NCBI RefSeq assembly: GCF_900142215.1 | Contig: NZ_FRAC01000008.1 | Span: 1-64,000, forward strand | Origin: Anaerocolumna jejuensis DSM 15929 | GTDB taxonomy: Bacteria; Bacillota; Clostridia; Lachnospirales; Lachnospiraceae | DNA: 64,000 nucleotides | Reading direction: 5' to 3' | Shown: one piece after another, positions 1 to 8,404 of the stretch | How the letters are laid out: each line of letters starts with the position of its first letter | Position numbering within the stretch: the first letter of the stretch is position 1 | Made by a program: the position numbers and the translations under genes | The notes under the pieces: generated by a model | Database searches by the model: none | The model's input: only the letters and a program-made list of their open reading frames with translations | Told to the model about the DNA's origin: nothing

Positions 1-60
1 CTAGGAACAACTGCTGCCAGTTAAGTGTCATTAAGAACCCTTCAATGGAAAATTCTTAAA
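1..60. repeat. Diverged partial copy of the long palindromic element, cut by the window edge
   Basis: Bases 1-40 resemble the right arm of the large palindrome around 26697-26735. Both begin CTAG, then have CTGCC, the shared block TTAAGTGTCAT and GAACC a few bases later. Weak similarity may reach the TCATCTG near base 78. If this is a true copy, its left arm lies outside the window. No gene is seen in bases 1-90 downstream of recU. The similarity was found by eye and is short, so moderate to low confidence. Confidence 0.4.
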
Positions 61-90
61 TGTAAGCCAAACTCATCTGGTTAATTACAA

Positions 91-645
91 TTAATTCCTT
101 CCTGCGTTTGCCGTGTCTCTGCCATCGGCATCTTTTGCAAGGTTGACCAGATAATGTATGTATATGCTGTTCATACAGGATATAGAATTTTCCGAATCCA
201 GCTCTTCAAAACGAAAGCTCTTTCTTCCTCCCTCTTTCGCCCGGTTCCAGAATACCAGGAAATCCTTGAGGGGAAGGTAATGGTAATAATTTCTTTTGGA
301 ATAATAGATTAACAGAAAGGCAATACCCCCCTGATTCTCAAAATCCTTCATGAACTCTACCTGGTGCTCATGGACATTTTGCAGGGAAAAGGTATCGCTG
401 GCACATTCCTTGGCGTCAAAGCACACCGGTATTCCCTGGGCAGTGCCAATATAGTCGACGGTACTCTTTTCCTCAAAATAGGCCAGTGTAATATGGCGGT
501 TTTCCTTATCTATGTTAATTGGTGTAATGGGTGTCGGTATTTTCTGTATGAGAGCCAGGTTTCTTTCCCGGTACTTAGTGTTGGTCAGATTGATCAGTTC
601 TTCCAGGGCGGAACCTCTAAGACCTCTTGAATTCCATGAGGGCAT
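91..645 (-). CDS. recU: Holliday junction resolvase RecU
   Basis: RecU cleaves four-way DNA junctions during recombination and chromosome segregation in Firmicutes. At 184 residues it is close to the usual family length of 170-200. The family pattern is clear: an N-terminal GLRGSALE and TN..Y stretch, KIPTPITPI, then the nuclease core with KSTVDYIG, FDAKE and HQVEFMKDFENQGG, and a FLLIYY strand. The acidic and lysine residues (D and E of FDAKE, K and D of KSTVDY) fit the metal-binding site. The start is an ATG preceded by AGGGAGG, which overlaps the stop region of the upstream pseudouridine synthase gene, so the two are probably cotranscribed. Penicillin-binding protein genes often neighbour recU; none is visible here, though the left side is cut off. 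Confidence 0.93.
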   Translation of the reverse strand: MPSWNSRGLRGSALEELINLTNTKYRERNLALIQKIPTPITPINIDKENRHITLAYFEEKSTVDYIGTAQGIPVCFDAKECASDTFSLQNVHEHQVEFMKDFENQGGIAFLLIYYSKRNYYHYLPLKDFLVFWNRAKEGGRKSFRFEELDSENSISCMNSIYIHYLVNLAKDADGRDTANAGRN

Positions 646-650
646 TTACA

Positions 651-1664
651 TTACCTCCCTTTTCTTTCTATACATGCCTTTAAGATATCTTCAAAATACC
701 CAGGCGGTTCAGCCGTAAGCTTCATTCCGGACAGATTCGCCAGTTCCCCTTCCAAGCCCTCAGGAAATATCATCTCATAGGAATGGAGCAATTGATGGGA
801 AAGTTTAAACTGCTTTTTGAATTTATCATTGACAGCCCTGTCGCCATACTTGCTGTCTCCAATGATAGGATATCCCATACTGCTTAAGTGGGCCCTTATC
901 TGATGGGTCTTTCCGGTTATCAGTTTAACCCTTAAAAGAGTATAGTCATCATTTCCTTTTAGGGGGATGTATTCTGTTTCAATATAATCGGCATTTTCTT
1001 TTTGTTTCGATAATATAGTAACCTGATTTGTTCTTTCATCCTTCAGGAGATATCCGGTTATCTTTTTCTTCTCCTTTACAGCTCCTTTTACAAGGCACAG
1101 GTAGTACTTGGAAAGGGTCCTTTCCCGAAAAAGCTCCGACAAAGTCTTAAGCCCTGCCAAAGTCTTTCCTGCCGCTACAAGACCGCTGGTATTCCTGTCA
1201 AGACGGTTGCAGATTCCCGGTTTAAAGGTCTCTAGTTCCTTTAAGGTTATGCTGTTTGTATCTAAAAGGTAAGAAATCAGATATTCCACCAGGGAAATGT
1301 CCGTCTCCTTTGCCTTTTGCGACAGCAGACCGGCAGGCTTATTTACGACCAGAACATTGCTGTCCTCGTATACCACCTGGATAGCAGCCGGTTTCATATT
1401 TTCCTTTTGCTCCGGCCTTTGTCCCACTAATGGACTCACATAGCTTTCCGAGAATTTTTCCACGGTTTCATCGGAAAGAAACAGCTTTATCTCATCCTCT
1501 GGCTGTACCATCTCGGAGCCTTCCGCCTTTTTCCCGTTTAAGGTTATGTTCTTTTTGCGCAGCATCTTGTAAACAAAGCTTTTGGGAGCTTTGTTTAACA
1601 GCTTAAACAGCAGCTTATCAAGCCTTTGTCCCGCCTCATTTTTCCCTGCAATTATGGTTTTCAT
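651..1664 (-). CDS. RluA/RluD-family RNA pseudouridine synthase
   Basis: Converts specific uridines in rRNA, or possibly tRNA, to pseudouridine. Residues 1-65 look like an S4 RNA-binding domain (AGQRLDKLLFKLLNK). The catalytic domain follows from about residue 90, with VVNKPAGLLSQ and the motif CNRLDRNTSGL, whose Asp is the catalytic residue of the family. TGKTHQIRAHL and PIIGDSKYGD complete the RluA signature. At 337 residues it is close to RluC/RluD enzymes. The exact target uridine cannot be told from sequence. Start ATG has an AGAGG ribosome site. It runs into recU five bases downstream, suggesting a two-gene unit. Confidence 0.9.
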   Translation of the reverse strand: MKTIIAGKNEAGQRLDKLLFKLLNKAPKSFVYKMLRKKNITLNGKKAEGSEMVQPEDEIKLFLSDETVEKFSESYVSPLVGQRPEQKENMKPAAIQVVYEDSNVLVVNKPAGLLSQKAKETDISLVEYLISYLLDTNSITLKELETFKPGICNRLDRNTSGLVAAGKTLAGLKTLSELFRERTLSKYYLCLVKGAVKEKKKITGYLLKDERTNQVTILSKQKENADYIETEYIPLKGNDDYTLLRVKLITGKTHQIRAHLSSMGYPIIGDSKYGDRAVNDKFKKQFKLSHQLLHSYEMIFPEGLEGELANLSGMKLTAEPPGYFEDILKACIERKGR

Positions 1665-1857
1665 TTCTTACCTCTTTCGCAAATATCCTATTTTGTCTGA
1701 TATTCTTGAACCTGTCTCTTTTTACCGGATAAACCGAATTTAATTTATCCTTTTCCAGGTGTAAAAAAACTGGAATATATATGGCATTTTTATACCTGGA
1801 AGTTATGCAACTCACAAGGTTACTCACAAAGCTGCCTGAGTACTAAGTGAAAATTTC

Positions 1858-2529
1858 TTATTCATCTTCTATTAACTCCAGATAGGTATGGATATAGTAG
1901 TCGGAAAGCTCTTTCTTTTTGTCGTCGTCTTCCTCTGAGTTCCTGTCGTAAACGCTGCACACCTTCATTCCTGCATTCTTTCCCGCCTGAATTCCCTGTA
2001 TGATGTCTTCAAATACCAGACAGTTCGCTGACTTTGCTCCCAAGTCCTCTGCCACCAGAAGGTAAATATCCGGGGAGGGCTTTCCCTTAGCCACTTCACA
2101 GGAGGTTCTGATGGAATCAAAGTAATCCCTTACTCCCAATTTAGTTATGACAAGCTCCACCAGCTCCTTGGAATTGCTGGTGGCAATCCCCATTAAGATT
2201 CCCTTTTCCTTTAGCTTTTTTAGAAAAGGCAGAACGCCTTCCTTTAAGGGCACCTCATTGGAATACTTATCCCAGGCCATTCTATTCCATTCCGCTTTAA
2301 TATCCTCTAATGAATGAGGGATTAAAAACCGCTCTTTGAAATACACTGCCGTTTCTGAAAAGCTCATCCCCTGTATCAGATCCTGAAGGTCTCCCGGCAG
2401 TTCAATGCCAAACCGTCCCAAATACTCTCTGTCTATATCCTCCCACATCCACATGGAGTCAACTAATGTTCCGTCCAAATCGAACAAAACTGCTTCTATT
2501 CCCTGAAATAATTCATCCTTTAATGTCAT
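1858..2529 (-). CDS. HAD-superfamily hydrolase, beta-phosphoglucomutase-like
   Basis: A small-molecule phosphatase or phosphomutase of the haloacid dehalogenase superfamily, with a small alpha-helical cap. Motif I is FDLDGTLVDS with the nucleophile Asp17 and acid/base Asp19. Motif II is the Ser/Thr of GIATSN, motif III the Lys of AKGKPSPDIY, and motif IV the acidic VFEDIIQGI. Length (223 residues) and the cap position between motifs I and II fit the pgmB/gph/yhr-like group. The substrate is unknown. The start codon overlaps the stop of the upstream rsuA-like gene by four bases, so translation is probably coupled. The gap of about 190 bases to the next gene downstream holds no convincing gene. 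Confidence 0.88.
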   Translation of the reverse strand: MTLKDELFQGIEAVLFDLDGTLVDSMWMWEDIDREYLGRFGIELPGDLQDLIQGMSFSETAVYFKERFLIPHSLEDIKAEWNRMAWDKYSNEVPLKEGVLPFLKKLKEKGILMGIATSNSKELVELVITKLGVRDYFDSIRTSCEVAKGKPSPDIYLLVAEDLGAKSANCLVFEDIIQGIQAGKNAGMKVCSVYDRNSEEDDDKKKELSDYYIHTYLELIEDE

Positions 2530-3260
2530 ATTTGTTCATTCCTTTGTTGATTCTGTAAAAGCTCGATTTCTTCCCTGGTAAGCTTTCTGTATTCCCCGGG
2601 GCTCAGCCTTTCGTCAAGGGCAAGTTCACCCATCTTAAGCCTTTTTAAGTACAGGACTTCTTTCCCTACTGCCTCAAACATACGCTTTATCTGATGGAAC
2701 TTCCCCTCACTGATCGTAACAAATACCTCCGACTCCTCTTCTGCTTTTAGAATTTCAAGCTCTGCGGGAAGCGTGGTAAAATCCTCTTCCAGGCTTATTC
2801 CTTCCCGGAATTTTTTAACATCGTCCAAGGTTACTCTTCCCTGCACTTTGGCAAAATAAAGCTTCTTCACATGCTTTTTGGGGGAGAGCAGCCTGTGGGC
2901 AAGGTCCCCGTCATTTGTAATCAGCAAAAGCCCTTCCGTGTCCTTGTCCAGTCTTCCAACGGGAAATAAGTCCTTTCTCTTCCCTTCTTCGATAAGGTCT
3001 ACAACAGTAGCTGCAAGCTTATCTCTGGCAGCAGATACTACTCCCGCCGGTTTATTCAGCATAAAATACTCTGTTTCTATATAAGAAATACATCTTTCAT
3101 CAAAGGAAACCGTGTCCTCAGAGGCAATTTTACACTCCGGCTGCTTCGCTACCTGGCCGTTTACCTTCACTCTGCCTTTTCTGATGTATCCCTTCACCTC
3201 ACTGCGGGTACCTACTCCCATATCAGCAAGGTATTTATCTAATCGAAGGTATTCTCCCAT
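2526..3260 (-). CDS. RsuA/RluB/E/F-family rRNA pseudouridine synthase
   Basis: Predicted to form pseudouridine in rRNA. An N-terminal S4 domain (LRLDKYLADMGVGTRSEV) is followed by the RsuA-type catalytic domain. GRLDKDTEGLLLITNDGD carries the catalytic Asp, and KFHQIKRMFEAVG is the family's C-terminal signature. At 244 residues it matches RsuA (16S U516 in E. coli) and RluB-type enzymes; the Gram-positive members with this length are usually called RsuA-like. It is the first of an overlapping pair with the HAD phosphatase. The region 3' of rsmF and the 32-base spacing suggest an rsmF-rsuA-HAD transcription unit. Confidence 0.9.
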   Translation of the reverse strand: MGEYLRLDKYLADMGVGTRSEVKGYIRKGRVKVNGQVAKQPECKIASEDTVSFDERCISYIETEYFMLNKPAGVVSAARDKLAATVVDLIEEGKRKDLFPVGRLDKDTEGLLLITNDGDLAHRLLSPKKHVKKLYFAKVQGRVTLDDVKKFREGISLEEDFTTLPAELEILKAEEESEVFVTISEGKFHQIKRMFEAVGKEVLYLKRLKMGELALDERLSPGEYRKLTREEIELLQNQQRNEQI

Positions 3261-3292
3261 CTAATAACGGTATCCTTTCCAGTGTTATTTTA

Positions 3293-4699
3293 TTACATCC
3301 ATCTCCAGCCGGGAAGGTATTTATTTTTAATGGAGGTTCCCGTAAGCTTCCCCCATCCCAAGGAATAGGCATCTGCTGTTATCAGGTGATATCCGTCTCC
3401 AAAGGAGCTCTTTCCTTCAACGGTCTCACATTTCAGATATTTTATGGCCTGGGGACTGTCTCCGGGGAAATCGATTGTTTTTTTATAATCTCCCTTGTAT
3501 AAGGCACATGCCAGCGCCTGGCTTGGCTCGAACCGCCCCTTCTTCATCTCTCCCAGTAAAAGCCCCTGGCGGAGAAGGCGAAGTCCCTTTAGTGACGGAA
3601 GTCCCTTGAGGGATGGTAGTCCCTCTGGAAGCAGATACAGCCTGTCCTCTTTTACCATAAGGTTTTCTTCTTTAAAAGGTATGACTAGCTCTGACAGGAA
3701 CTCTTCCGCTTCCTTGGTCAGCTTTGCTTTGCCCAGATAGCTTTCCGGCTGTCCTGTCTGTCTGGGGGTATCCTCCGAATCTCCTTTTCGTAAAAGAGCA
3801 ATAAAATGTCCTTCCCCTTTTATCTTATGGGGCCATAACCGGATACAGTTCTTAAGCTCTTCCCTGCCCTTTACCCATTCGGGTCTTCCGTGGGAAAAGC
3901 CCTCATAGGATACACTGCTGTCTGCAAGGGGATTTACCACCTGGAATTCCGGAAACTGCTCCAGGAGATATGAGATGGTGCCTTCGTTTTCCTCCGGAGA
4001 AAAGGTACAGGTGGAATATAAGAGATATCCGCCGGGTTTTAGCATTTTAGCCGCCTGTACGATAATTTCCTTTTGCAGCTTATTATAATAGTCAACTCCG
4101 TACTGTTCCCAATTCTTCATGATGGCAGGACTTTTGCGGAACATTCCTTCACCGGAGCAGGGGGCATCCACCAGGATTTTATCAAAATATCCGGTAAAGT
4201 AATCCACCAGCTTGCCGGGTGCTTCACTGACCACTATGGGGTTGCGGATTCCGAATAACTCTATATTCTTTAGAAGAGCCTTTGCCCTGGAATTGGATAT
4301 ATCATTGGATACCAGAACACCCTTACCGCAAAGCCTTGCTCCCAACTCCGTACTCTTTCCTCCCGGTGCAGCACAAAGGTCCAGGACCTTGTCCCCCGGT
4401 GTAACAGGCAGCAGGCTTGCCGGAGTCATGGCACTGGGCTCCTGTATATAATAAAGACCTGCAAAGTAATAGGGATGCCTTGCGGGCTGTTCATTCTGCT
4501 CATAGTAATAGCCATTCTTGATCCATGGAATCCGGGTTATCCCAAAAGGTGCTATCTTCTCGAATTCTTCCGGAGTTATCTTTAGCGTATTCAGCCTGAT
4601 GCCGCTGTTATGCTTCTCTTCCAGGCTCTTTTCGTACTCCCCGTATTCCTCCCCCAATAATTCTCTCATTCGTGTTTCAAAGGTCTGTGGTAATTTCAT
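3293..4699 (-). CDS. rsmF: 16S rRNA m5C methyltransferase, RsmF/NOP2/Sun family
   Basis: S-adenosylmethionine-dependent cytosine-C5 methyltransferase acting on rRNA. The SAM-binding loop DLCAAPGGKSTELG is at about residues 107-120. The two family cysteines are Cys182 in DAPCSGEGMF (motif IV) and Cys232 in YSTCTFSPEENE (motif VI). The C-terminal part (from about residue 320) resembles the RNA-binding RsmF-type extension. A small oddity is an in-frame 18-base repeat near 3582-3623 that gives two GLPSLK units in this tail. The start ATG has a GAGGAAAG ribosome site. Called RsmF rather than RsmB because there is no N-terminal NusB-like domain. Confidence 0.88.
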   Translation of the reverse strand: MKLPQTFETRMRELLGEEYGEYEKSLEEKHNSGIRLNTLKITPEEFEKIAPFGITRIPWIKNGYYYEQNEQPARHPYYFAGLYYIQEPSAMTPASLLPVTPGDKVLDLCAAPGGKSTELGARLCGKGVLVSNDISNSRAKALLKNIELFGIRNPIVVSEAPGKLVDYFTGYFDKILVDAPCSGEGMFRKSPAIMKNWEQYGVDYYNKLQKEIIVQAAKMLKPGGYLLYSTCTFSPEENEGTISYLLEQFPEFQVVNPLADSSVSYEGFSHGRPEWVKGREELKNCIRLWPHKIKGEGHFIALLRKGDSEDTPRQTGQPESYLGKAKLTKEAEEFLSELVIPFKEENLMVKEDRLYLLPEGLPSLKGLPSLKGLRLLRQGLLLGEMKKGRFEPSQALACALYKGDYKKTIDFPGDSPQAIKYLKCETVEGKSSFGDGYHLITADAYSLGWGKLTGTSIKNKYLPGWRWM

Positions 4700-4852
4700 T
4701 CTTTCCTCTTTCTATCCTTATAAATTATCGATTTTCTATTCATTCTTACATCCTTGGACTGTATTTTCCTATCCATTGAGCCGCAAATAATCATCCTTCG
4801 GCCAAGGTCTGTCAGATGAAGTGCCCTAAGGCTTGTTATATGGGGCTTTTCT

Positions 4853-4957
4853 GCTATCTGAAGCCTGAGCCGTTATACGAAGGGAACTGCTATCTGAGGC
4901 TTTGAGCTGTTATACGAAGCTTGTTAGCCAGCTATCTAAGGCTTTGAGCCCGGTAAC
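4853..4957. repeat. Short degenerate direct repeats at the 3' end of relQ
   Basis: Three imperfect copies of a unit beginning GCTATCTgAGGC and containing TGAGC..GTTATACGAAG start at 4853, 4889 and 4931. They are spaced about 36-42 bases apart. A poorer partial copy seems to precede them at about 4824-4842. The last copy overlaps the final codons and stop of relQ, so the gene's C-terminal end was partly shaped by the repeat. No hairpin with a T-run was seen. Function unknown. Confidence 0.6.
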
Positions 4958-5735
4958 CTTCCGATATCTTATCCAGTTCTTTATTAAACCGTTCCAGCTG
5001 TTCCAGATCTCCGGTCTCATATATATTAAAGAATTCATCCTGTATTTTTACGACTTCTCTCTTATTTGCCACCTTATAAAGGTTCTGGATATTGGTCAGT
5101 ATATCTGCTACCATATTGGCCTTTACCTTAAAGGAGTTCTGCGCATCCATGATTTCATCCCTAACAGAAGACATTTCCTGGTCTAAGGATATGATGGCGT
5201 CGGCTGCCTTGCTAAGCCTTGCCCGTATCTGCTCCGGCATATTTTCCTTATATTTATATTGAAGAGAATGTTCGATGGTCGCCCAGAAATTCATAGCCAG
5301 AGTACGAATCTGTATCTCTGCCTGTACCTGCTTGGTTCCGTTTAAGGTCTCCACCTTGTAATAGATAATCATATGATAGCTCCGGTAGCCGCTTGGCTTC
5401 ATGTTGGTAATGTAATCCTTCTCACTCTTTACCTCCATGTCCGTACGCATCTTTATGATTTCAACCACTCTCTCTATATCCTCAACAAACTGGCAGATGA
5501 CACGGATACCGGCAATATCCTCCATCTTTTCTTCAATATCCTGCAATGGAATGCCCTTCTTCTGTGCCTTTTCCAGAATACTTGAAATCGTTTTGACTCT
5601 GCCGTTGACCTGCTCTATCGGTGAGTATTCCCCTTTCTTCTTATACTCTTCAATAATATGATTGAATTTAACCACCAGTTCATCTACTGCCAAAGCATAA
5701 GGATCCAGAATTTCTCTCCACAACTGTATTTCCAT
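4932..5735 (-). CDS. relQ: Small alarmone synthetase RelQ (GTP pyrophosphokinase)
   Basis: Single-domain RelA/SpoT-type synthetase making (p)ppGpp from ATP and GDP or GTP in the cytoplasm. The synthetase core runs from about residue 45 to 210: IEEKMEDIAGIRVIC, KPSGYRSYHMIIY, then EIQIRTLAMNFWATIEHSL and YKYKENMP. There is no HD hydrolase, TGS or ACT domain, so it is not a long RSH enzyme. At 267 residues it is longer than the ~210 residues of B. subtilis RelQ (YjbM), with an extra helical C-terminal tail (residues ~215-267) partly within the short repeats. Start ATG follows an AGAGG site. A promoter with an unusual palindrome lies upstream (see 5849-5895). Confidence 0.9.
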   Translation of the reverse strand: MEIQLWREILDPYALAVDELVVKFNHIIEEYKKKGEYSPIEQVNGRVKTISSILEKAQKKGIPLQDIEEKMEDIAGIRVICQFVEDIERVVEIIKMRTDMEVKSEKDYITNMKPSGYRSYHMIIYYKVETLNGTKQVQAEIQIRTLAMNFWATIEHSLQYKYKENMPEQIRARLSKAADAIISLDQEMSSVRDEIMDAQNSFKVKANMVADILTNIQNLYKVANKREVVKIQDEFFNIYETGDLEQLERFNKELDKISEGYRAQSLR

Positions 5736-5848
5736 GTAAACCTCTTTCCGAATACGAACAGTACTTTCGCATCCCTTTATATAGCATATTATATTATGAA
5801 AGCTTATCTTTTGTAAGTATGAAATATTTCTGCCATTCCCAATATAGC

Positions 5849-5895
5849 TATAATAATCTCAAGATTATTATAACACAAATTCCCTCCTGTGGAAA
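5849..5895 (-). promoter_or_regulatory. Predicted relQ promoter overlapping a 24-base palindrome
   Basis: On the minus strand a -35 TTTCCA (5890-5895) lies 17 bases from a perfect -10 TATAAT (5867-5872). The -10 forms one end of a palindrome at 5849-5872, with 11-base arms TATAATAATCT and a 2-base centre. The other arm lies over the expected start of transcription. Such placement suits a repressor operator, but A/T-rich palindromes also arise by chance. relQ starts about 115 bases downstream. Confidence 0.5.
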
Positions 5896-5940
5896 TAAAT
5901 TAAAGGTCTTACTCGGGCAGATTCAGTATGGATTCTCTTT

Positions 5941-6936
5941 TCAATCACTATGCTTCTTTTCCAGATAAAGCAGGCTTCTGTAGGGATTTACACTTAATTC
6001 CCCTAAAACGGTATCCGCATAGATGCCAAAGTGCAGATGTACCGGAAATTTCCCCCTGGTTCCTTCCTTTCCGTATCCGCTGTCACCCATATACCCCAAA
6101 AGGTCTCCCGCTTTTATAATATCGCCTATTCCCAGGCCTTTTGCATAGGAATCCAGATGGGCATAATAAAAATAGGCTCCGTGGGGAGCTCTTATTCCAA
6201 CCCTGTAGCCTCCCTTTTCCAACCAGCCAAGCCTTTCTACTACTCCGTCCGTAGCACTGATCACCTTATATTTGCCTCGGGTATTTTCTTTGGGAAAGAT
6301 ATCCGTTCCTTCATGTCTTCTATTACCGCCGTAATTTCTCAATTCGCTCCAGGTATCAACATAGGATACCTTTTCTGCTTCCTCAATCTTTACCGGAAAC
6401 AGCTTGATGTCCGATAAAATCGATTCATAATAGCCCGTTAGTTCCTGACAGGACTTATTTTCCTGAAGCCGCTCCTTTAAGTAATCAAATTTTCCTGCGG
6501 AAACATTGTCTCCCTTTATCAATTTATTCTGCTTGAGCAAGGTGTATATTGCCGCATACTCCGCCTTGCATTCACTTTCTTTTTCCTCACCGCTTTGATA
6601 GCAGACATTAATATCCCTGTAAATATCCTCCGGCAGCAGCATTTCCCGGAAATAATCATAATCAATGCCCTCTTTTACGATAATTCGCGAGGTCCTATTA
6701 AGATTATAGGCGTCCAGCCAGATTACCATCCGAATTAAAGCAATGACCAGTATGATTAAAAGAGCCCCTATCCAGATTTTATGCCTGCTGCGCAGAATGT
6801 GTTTTTCCTTCCAGGCAAAAGGAAGCCTCCGTGGGTATGCGCTTTCTAAAGCCAACGGCCTTATTTTGTTTTCAGCCTTTTTCTTATTTCTACTGCTTAT
6901 CCTGTAAAGTTGTTTTTTTATTTGATTATTGTTCAT
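5941..6936 (-). CDS. Membrane-anchored M23-family metallopeptidase
   Basis: Predicted peptidoglycan endopeptidase facing the outside. A basic cytoplasmic N-terminus of about 50 residues is followed by one membrane segment (IWIGALLIILVIALIRMVIW, about residues 54-73). There is a ~120-residue linker region, then the LytM/M23 domain at about 195-325. Zinc ligands are visible in RRHEGTDIF (H-x3-D) and HLHFGIY, with the usual YYAHLD strand between them, so activity is plausible. It follows the LCP gene but is separated by a terminator. A -10 TATAAT at 6967-6972 without a good -35 may be its promoter. The ribosome site is weak, so the exact start is less sure. The 190-base gap downstream holds the relQ promoter only. 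Confidence 0.88.
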   Translation of the reverse strand: MNNNQIKKQLYRISSRNKKKAENKIRPLALESAYPRRLPFAWKEKHILRSRHKIWIGALLIILVIALIRMVIWLDAYNLNRTSRIIVKEGIDYDYFREMLLPEDIYRDINVCYQSGEEKESECKAEYAAIYTLLKQNKLIKGDNVSAGKFDYLKERLQENKSCQELTGYYESILSDIKLFPVKIEEAEKVSYVDTWSELRNYGGNRRHEGTDIFPKENTRGKYKVISATDGVVERLGWLEKGGYRVGIRAPHGAYFYYAHLDSYAKGLGIGDIIKAGDLLGYMGDSGYGKEGTRGKFPVHLHFGIYADTVLGELSVNPYRSLLYLEKKHSD

Positions 6937-7004
6937 AGCACCATTTTATTACCAGATATCCCTAACATTATATGCCTGTCTATGAAAACTATGACACAAG
7001 GGAC

Positions 7005-7035
7005 GAAAAAATGCCAAAAGCAAGGCTTTTGACAT
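7005..7035 (-). terminator. Intrinsic terminator after the LCP gene
   Basis: On the minus strand an 11-base stem (ATGTCAAAAGC with GCTTTTGGCAT, one G-T pair, three-base loop) spans 7011-7035. A run of T residues (7006-7010 as A on the plus strand) follows. It lies directly after the LCP stop codon and separates that gene from the M23 peptidase gene. Confidence 0.8.
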
Positions 7036-7044
7036 TTGTCCCAA

Positions 7045-8301
7045 TTATTTCTTCTCTTCCGTTTCATTGATAAAGTTTTGAAGGAGTTCTTTATTTTCTT
7101 TCATATCGGGTATTAAGACGGACATTCCTCTGACCGTTCCCACATCGTAGGCATTATCTGCCGGTATTCTTAAGGTCTCCAGGGATTTCCCTTTAATCTC
7201 CGATACTTCCTTTAAATATTCCGTAAATTTCTCTTTCGTTAAGTCCGTTGTAATATCCGGCAGGATGTTATTAGCAATCAAAGCCAGCTCAGGCAGGCTT
7301 TTCGTCTTATATTTTTCATAAATGGCATTCAGTACAATTCTCTGCCTTGAAGTTCTTCCAAAATCATTGAGCTCATGATCTCCTGTGGCAACATAGCGTA
7401 CCCTGCAATAGCCCAGAGCCTGATTGCCGTTCAGCTTCTGTGAACCGGCCACAACATGGCGGAATTCTTCTTTTGAAATATAGTTCGTAGTATTTAGATA
7501 GTCAGCTTCCTTTTGGGTCAAACTAATTGTTACTCCCCCAAGACTGTCAATAATATCCTCAAAGGCTTCAAATCCTACCAGCATATAGCCATCCAGATGA
7601 ATTCCAAAATTGGCAGTAAGGGTTTCATATAAAAGCGGCACCCCTCCGTATTCATAAGCCGTATTTAATTTATTATCCCGAAATCCAGGTATCTGTACCA
7701 GCATATCTCTCATAAGGGAGGTCAGCTTTATACTGTTGGTCTTTTTATCCAGTGTGGCTATCATCATGATATCTGTCCTGCCCTTGGCGGAGCCTGAATC
7801 AATTGCTTCTTCACCCAATAACAGGATATTTACAGTGTCCTTCTCTTCCTGAGCCACAGAATTCACCTCAGGGGTCGGACTCAGGGCCGGCACCGTAGTT
7901 ACCACAGAAACAGGATTGATATTTCCCTCCTGCAGGGTATTGCTGCTGTCATCATGAACCATCTTTCCATAGGCATAGCCCGATATGGCATTAAACAGAA
8001 TACCTCTTCCGTAAGGTGTAATCAAAAGAAGTACTATAACAAGAGAAAGAACAGCAAGAGTTCCAAGGAAAACCTTTAATCCCGTCCTCTTCTTTCTTTC
8101 CGGCCTCTGTTCTTCTTTTATATCCGGAGCTATCTCAGCAGTCACCTGTTCCTTTAAGCTTTCCGTAATATCAGTTAACAGCTCGTCTTCCTGTCCTCTG
8201 ATCAAGATTTTCATTCCCAGGGGCTCTTCAGGTGACTCCCCGTATGTTTCTTCCGTAATTGAATCTTCTTGTTTCTCCGTATCTGACTCTGGTATTTGCA
8301 T
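7045..8301 (-). CDS. LytR-CpsA-Psr (LCP) family protein
   Basis: Membrane enzyme that transfers polyprenyl-phosphate-linked glycopolymers (teichoic acid, capsule or glycan) onto peptidoglycan. A cytoplasmic N-terminus of ~75 residues precedes a membrane segment (VFLGTLAVLSLVIVLLLI). The LCP core starts near residue 155: NILLLGEEAID, GRTDIMMIATLD, SLMRDMLVQIPG and KLNTAYEYGG carry the family's Asp/Arg pattern for pyrophosphate binding, with FGRTSRQRIVLNAI further on. At 418 residues it is typical. It has its own promoter (8344-8372), a good AGGAG site and a terminator, so it is probably monocistronic. Capsule-related capA lies just upstream, which fits an envelope-polymer role. Confidence 0.92.
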   Translation of the reverse strand: MQIPESDTEKQEDSITEETYGESPEEPLGMKILIRGQEDELLTDITESLKEQVTAEIAPDIKEEQRPERKKRTGLKVFLGTLAVLSLVIVLLLITPYGRGILFNAISGYAYGKMVHDDSSNTLQEGNINPVSVVTTVPALSPTPEVNSVAQEEKDTVNILLLGEEAIDSGSAKGRTDIMMIATLDKKTNSIKLTSLMRDMLVQIPGFRDNKLNTAYEYGGVPLLYETLTANFGIHLDGYMLVGFEAFEDIIDSLGGVTISLTQKEADYLNTTNYISKEEFRHVVAGSQKLNGNQALGYCRVRYVATGDHELNDFGRTSRQRIVLNAIYEKYKTKSLPELALIANNILPDITTDLTKEKFTEYLKEVSEIKGKSLETLRIPADNAYDVGTVRGMSVLIPDMKENKELLQNFINETEEKK

Positions 8302-8343
8302 AAACAGCTCCTAAATATAGATTACCATATCCTGGCAGAAAGT

Positions 8344-8372
8344 ATTATAACATGGGGACGCCTTGTTGTAAA
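8344..8372 (-). promoter_or_regulatory. Predicted sigma-A promoter of the LCP gene
   Basis: Minus-strand -35 TTTACA (8367-8372), a spacer of exactly 17 bases, and -10 TATAAT (8344-8349). This is one of the best promoter matches in the window. It lies between the capA stop and the LCP start, giving a leader of about 35 bases. Confidence 0.75.
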
Positions 8373-8404
8373 ATCTTTTTACAATTTGTTCACGTTATGT
8401 AAAG

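Noticed and set aside
1636..1827. 63-residue minus-strand open frame upstream of the RluA-like gene
   Set aside because: Overlaps the well-supported start of the pseudouridine synthase in another frame and shows no family features.
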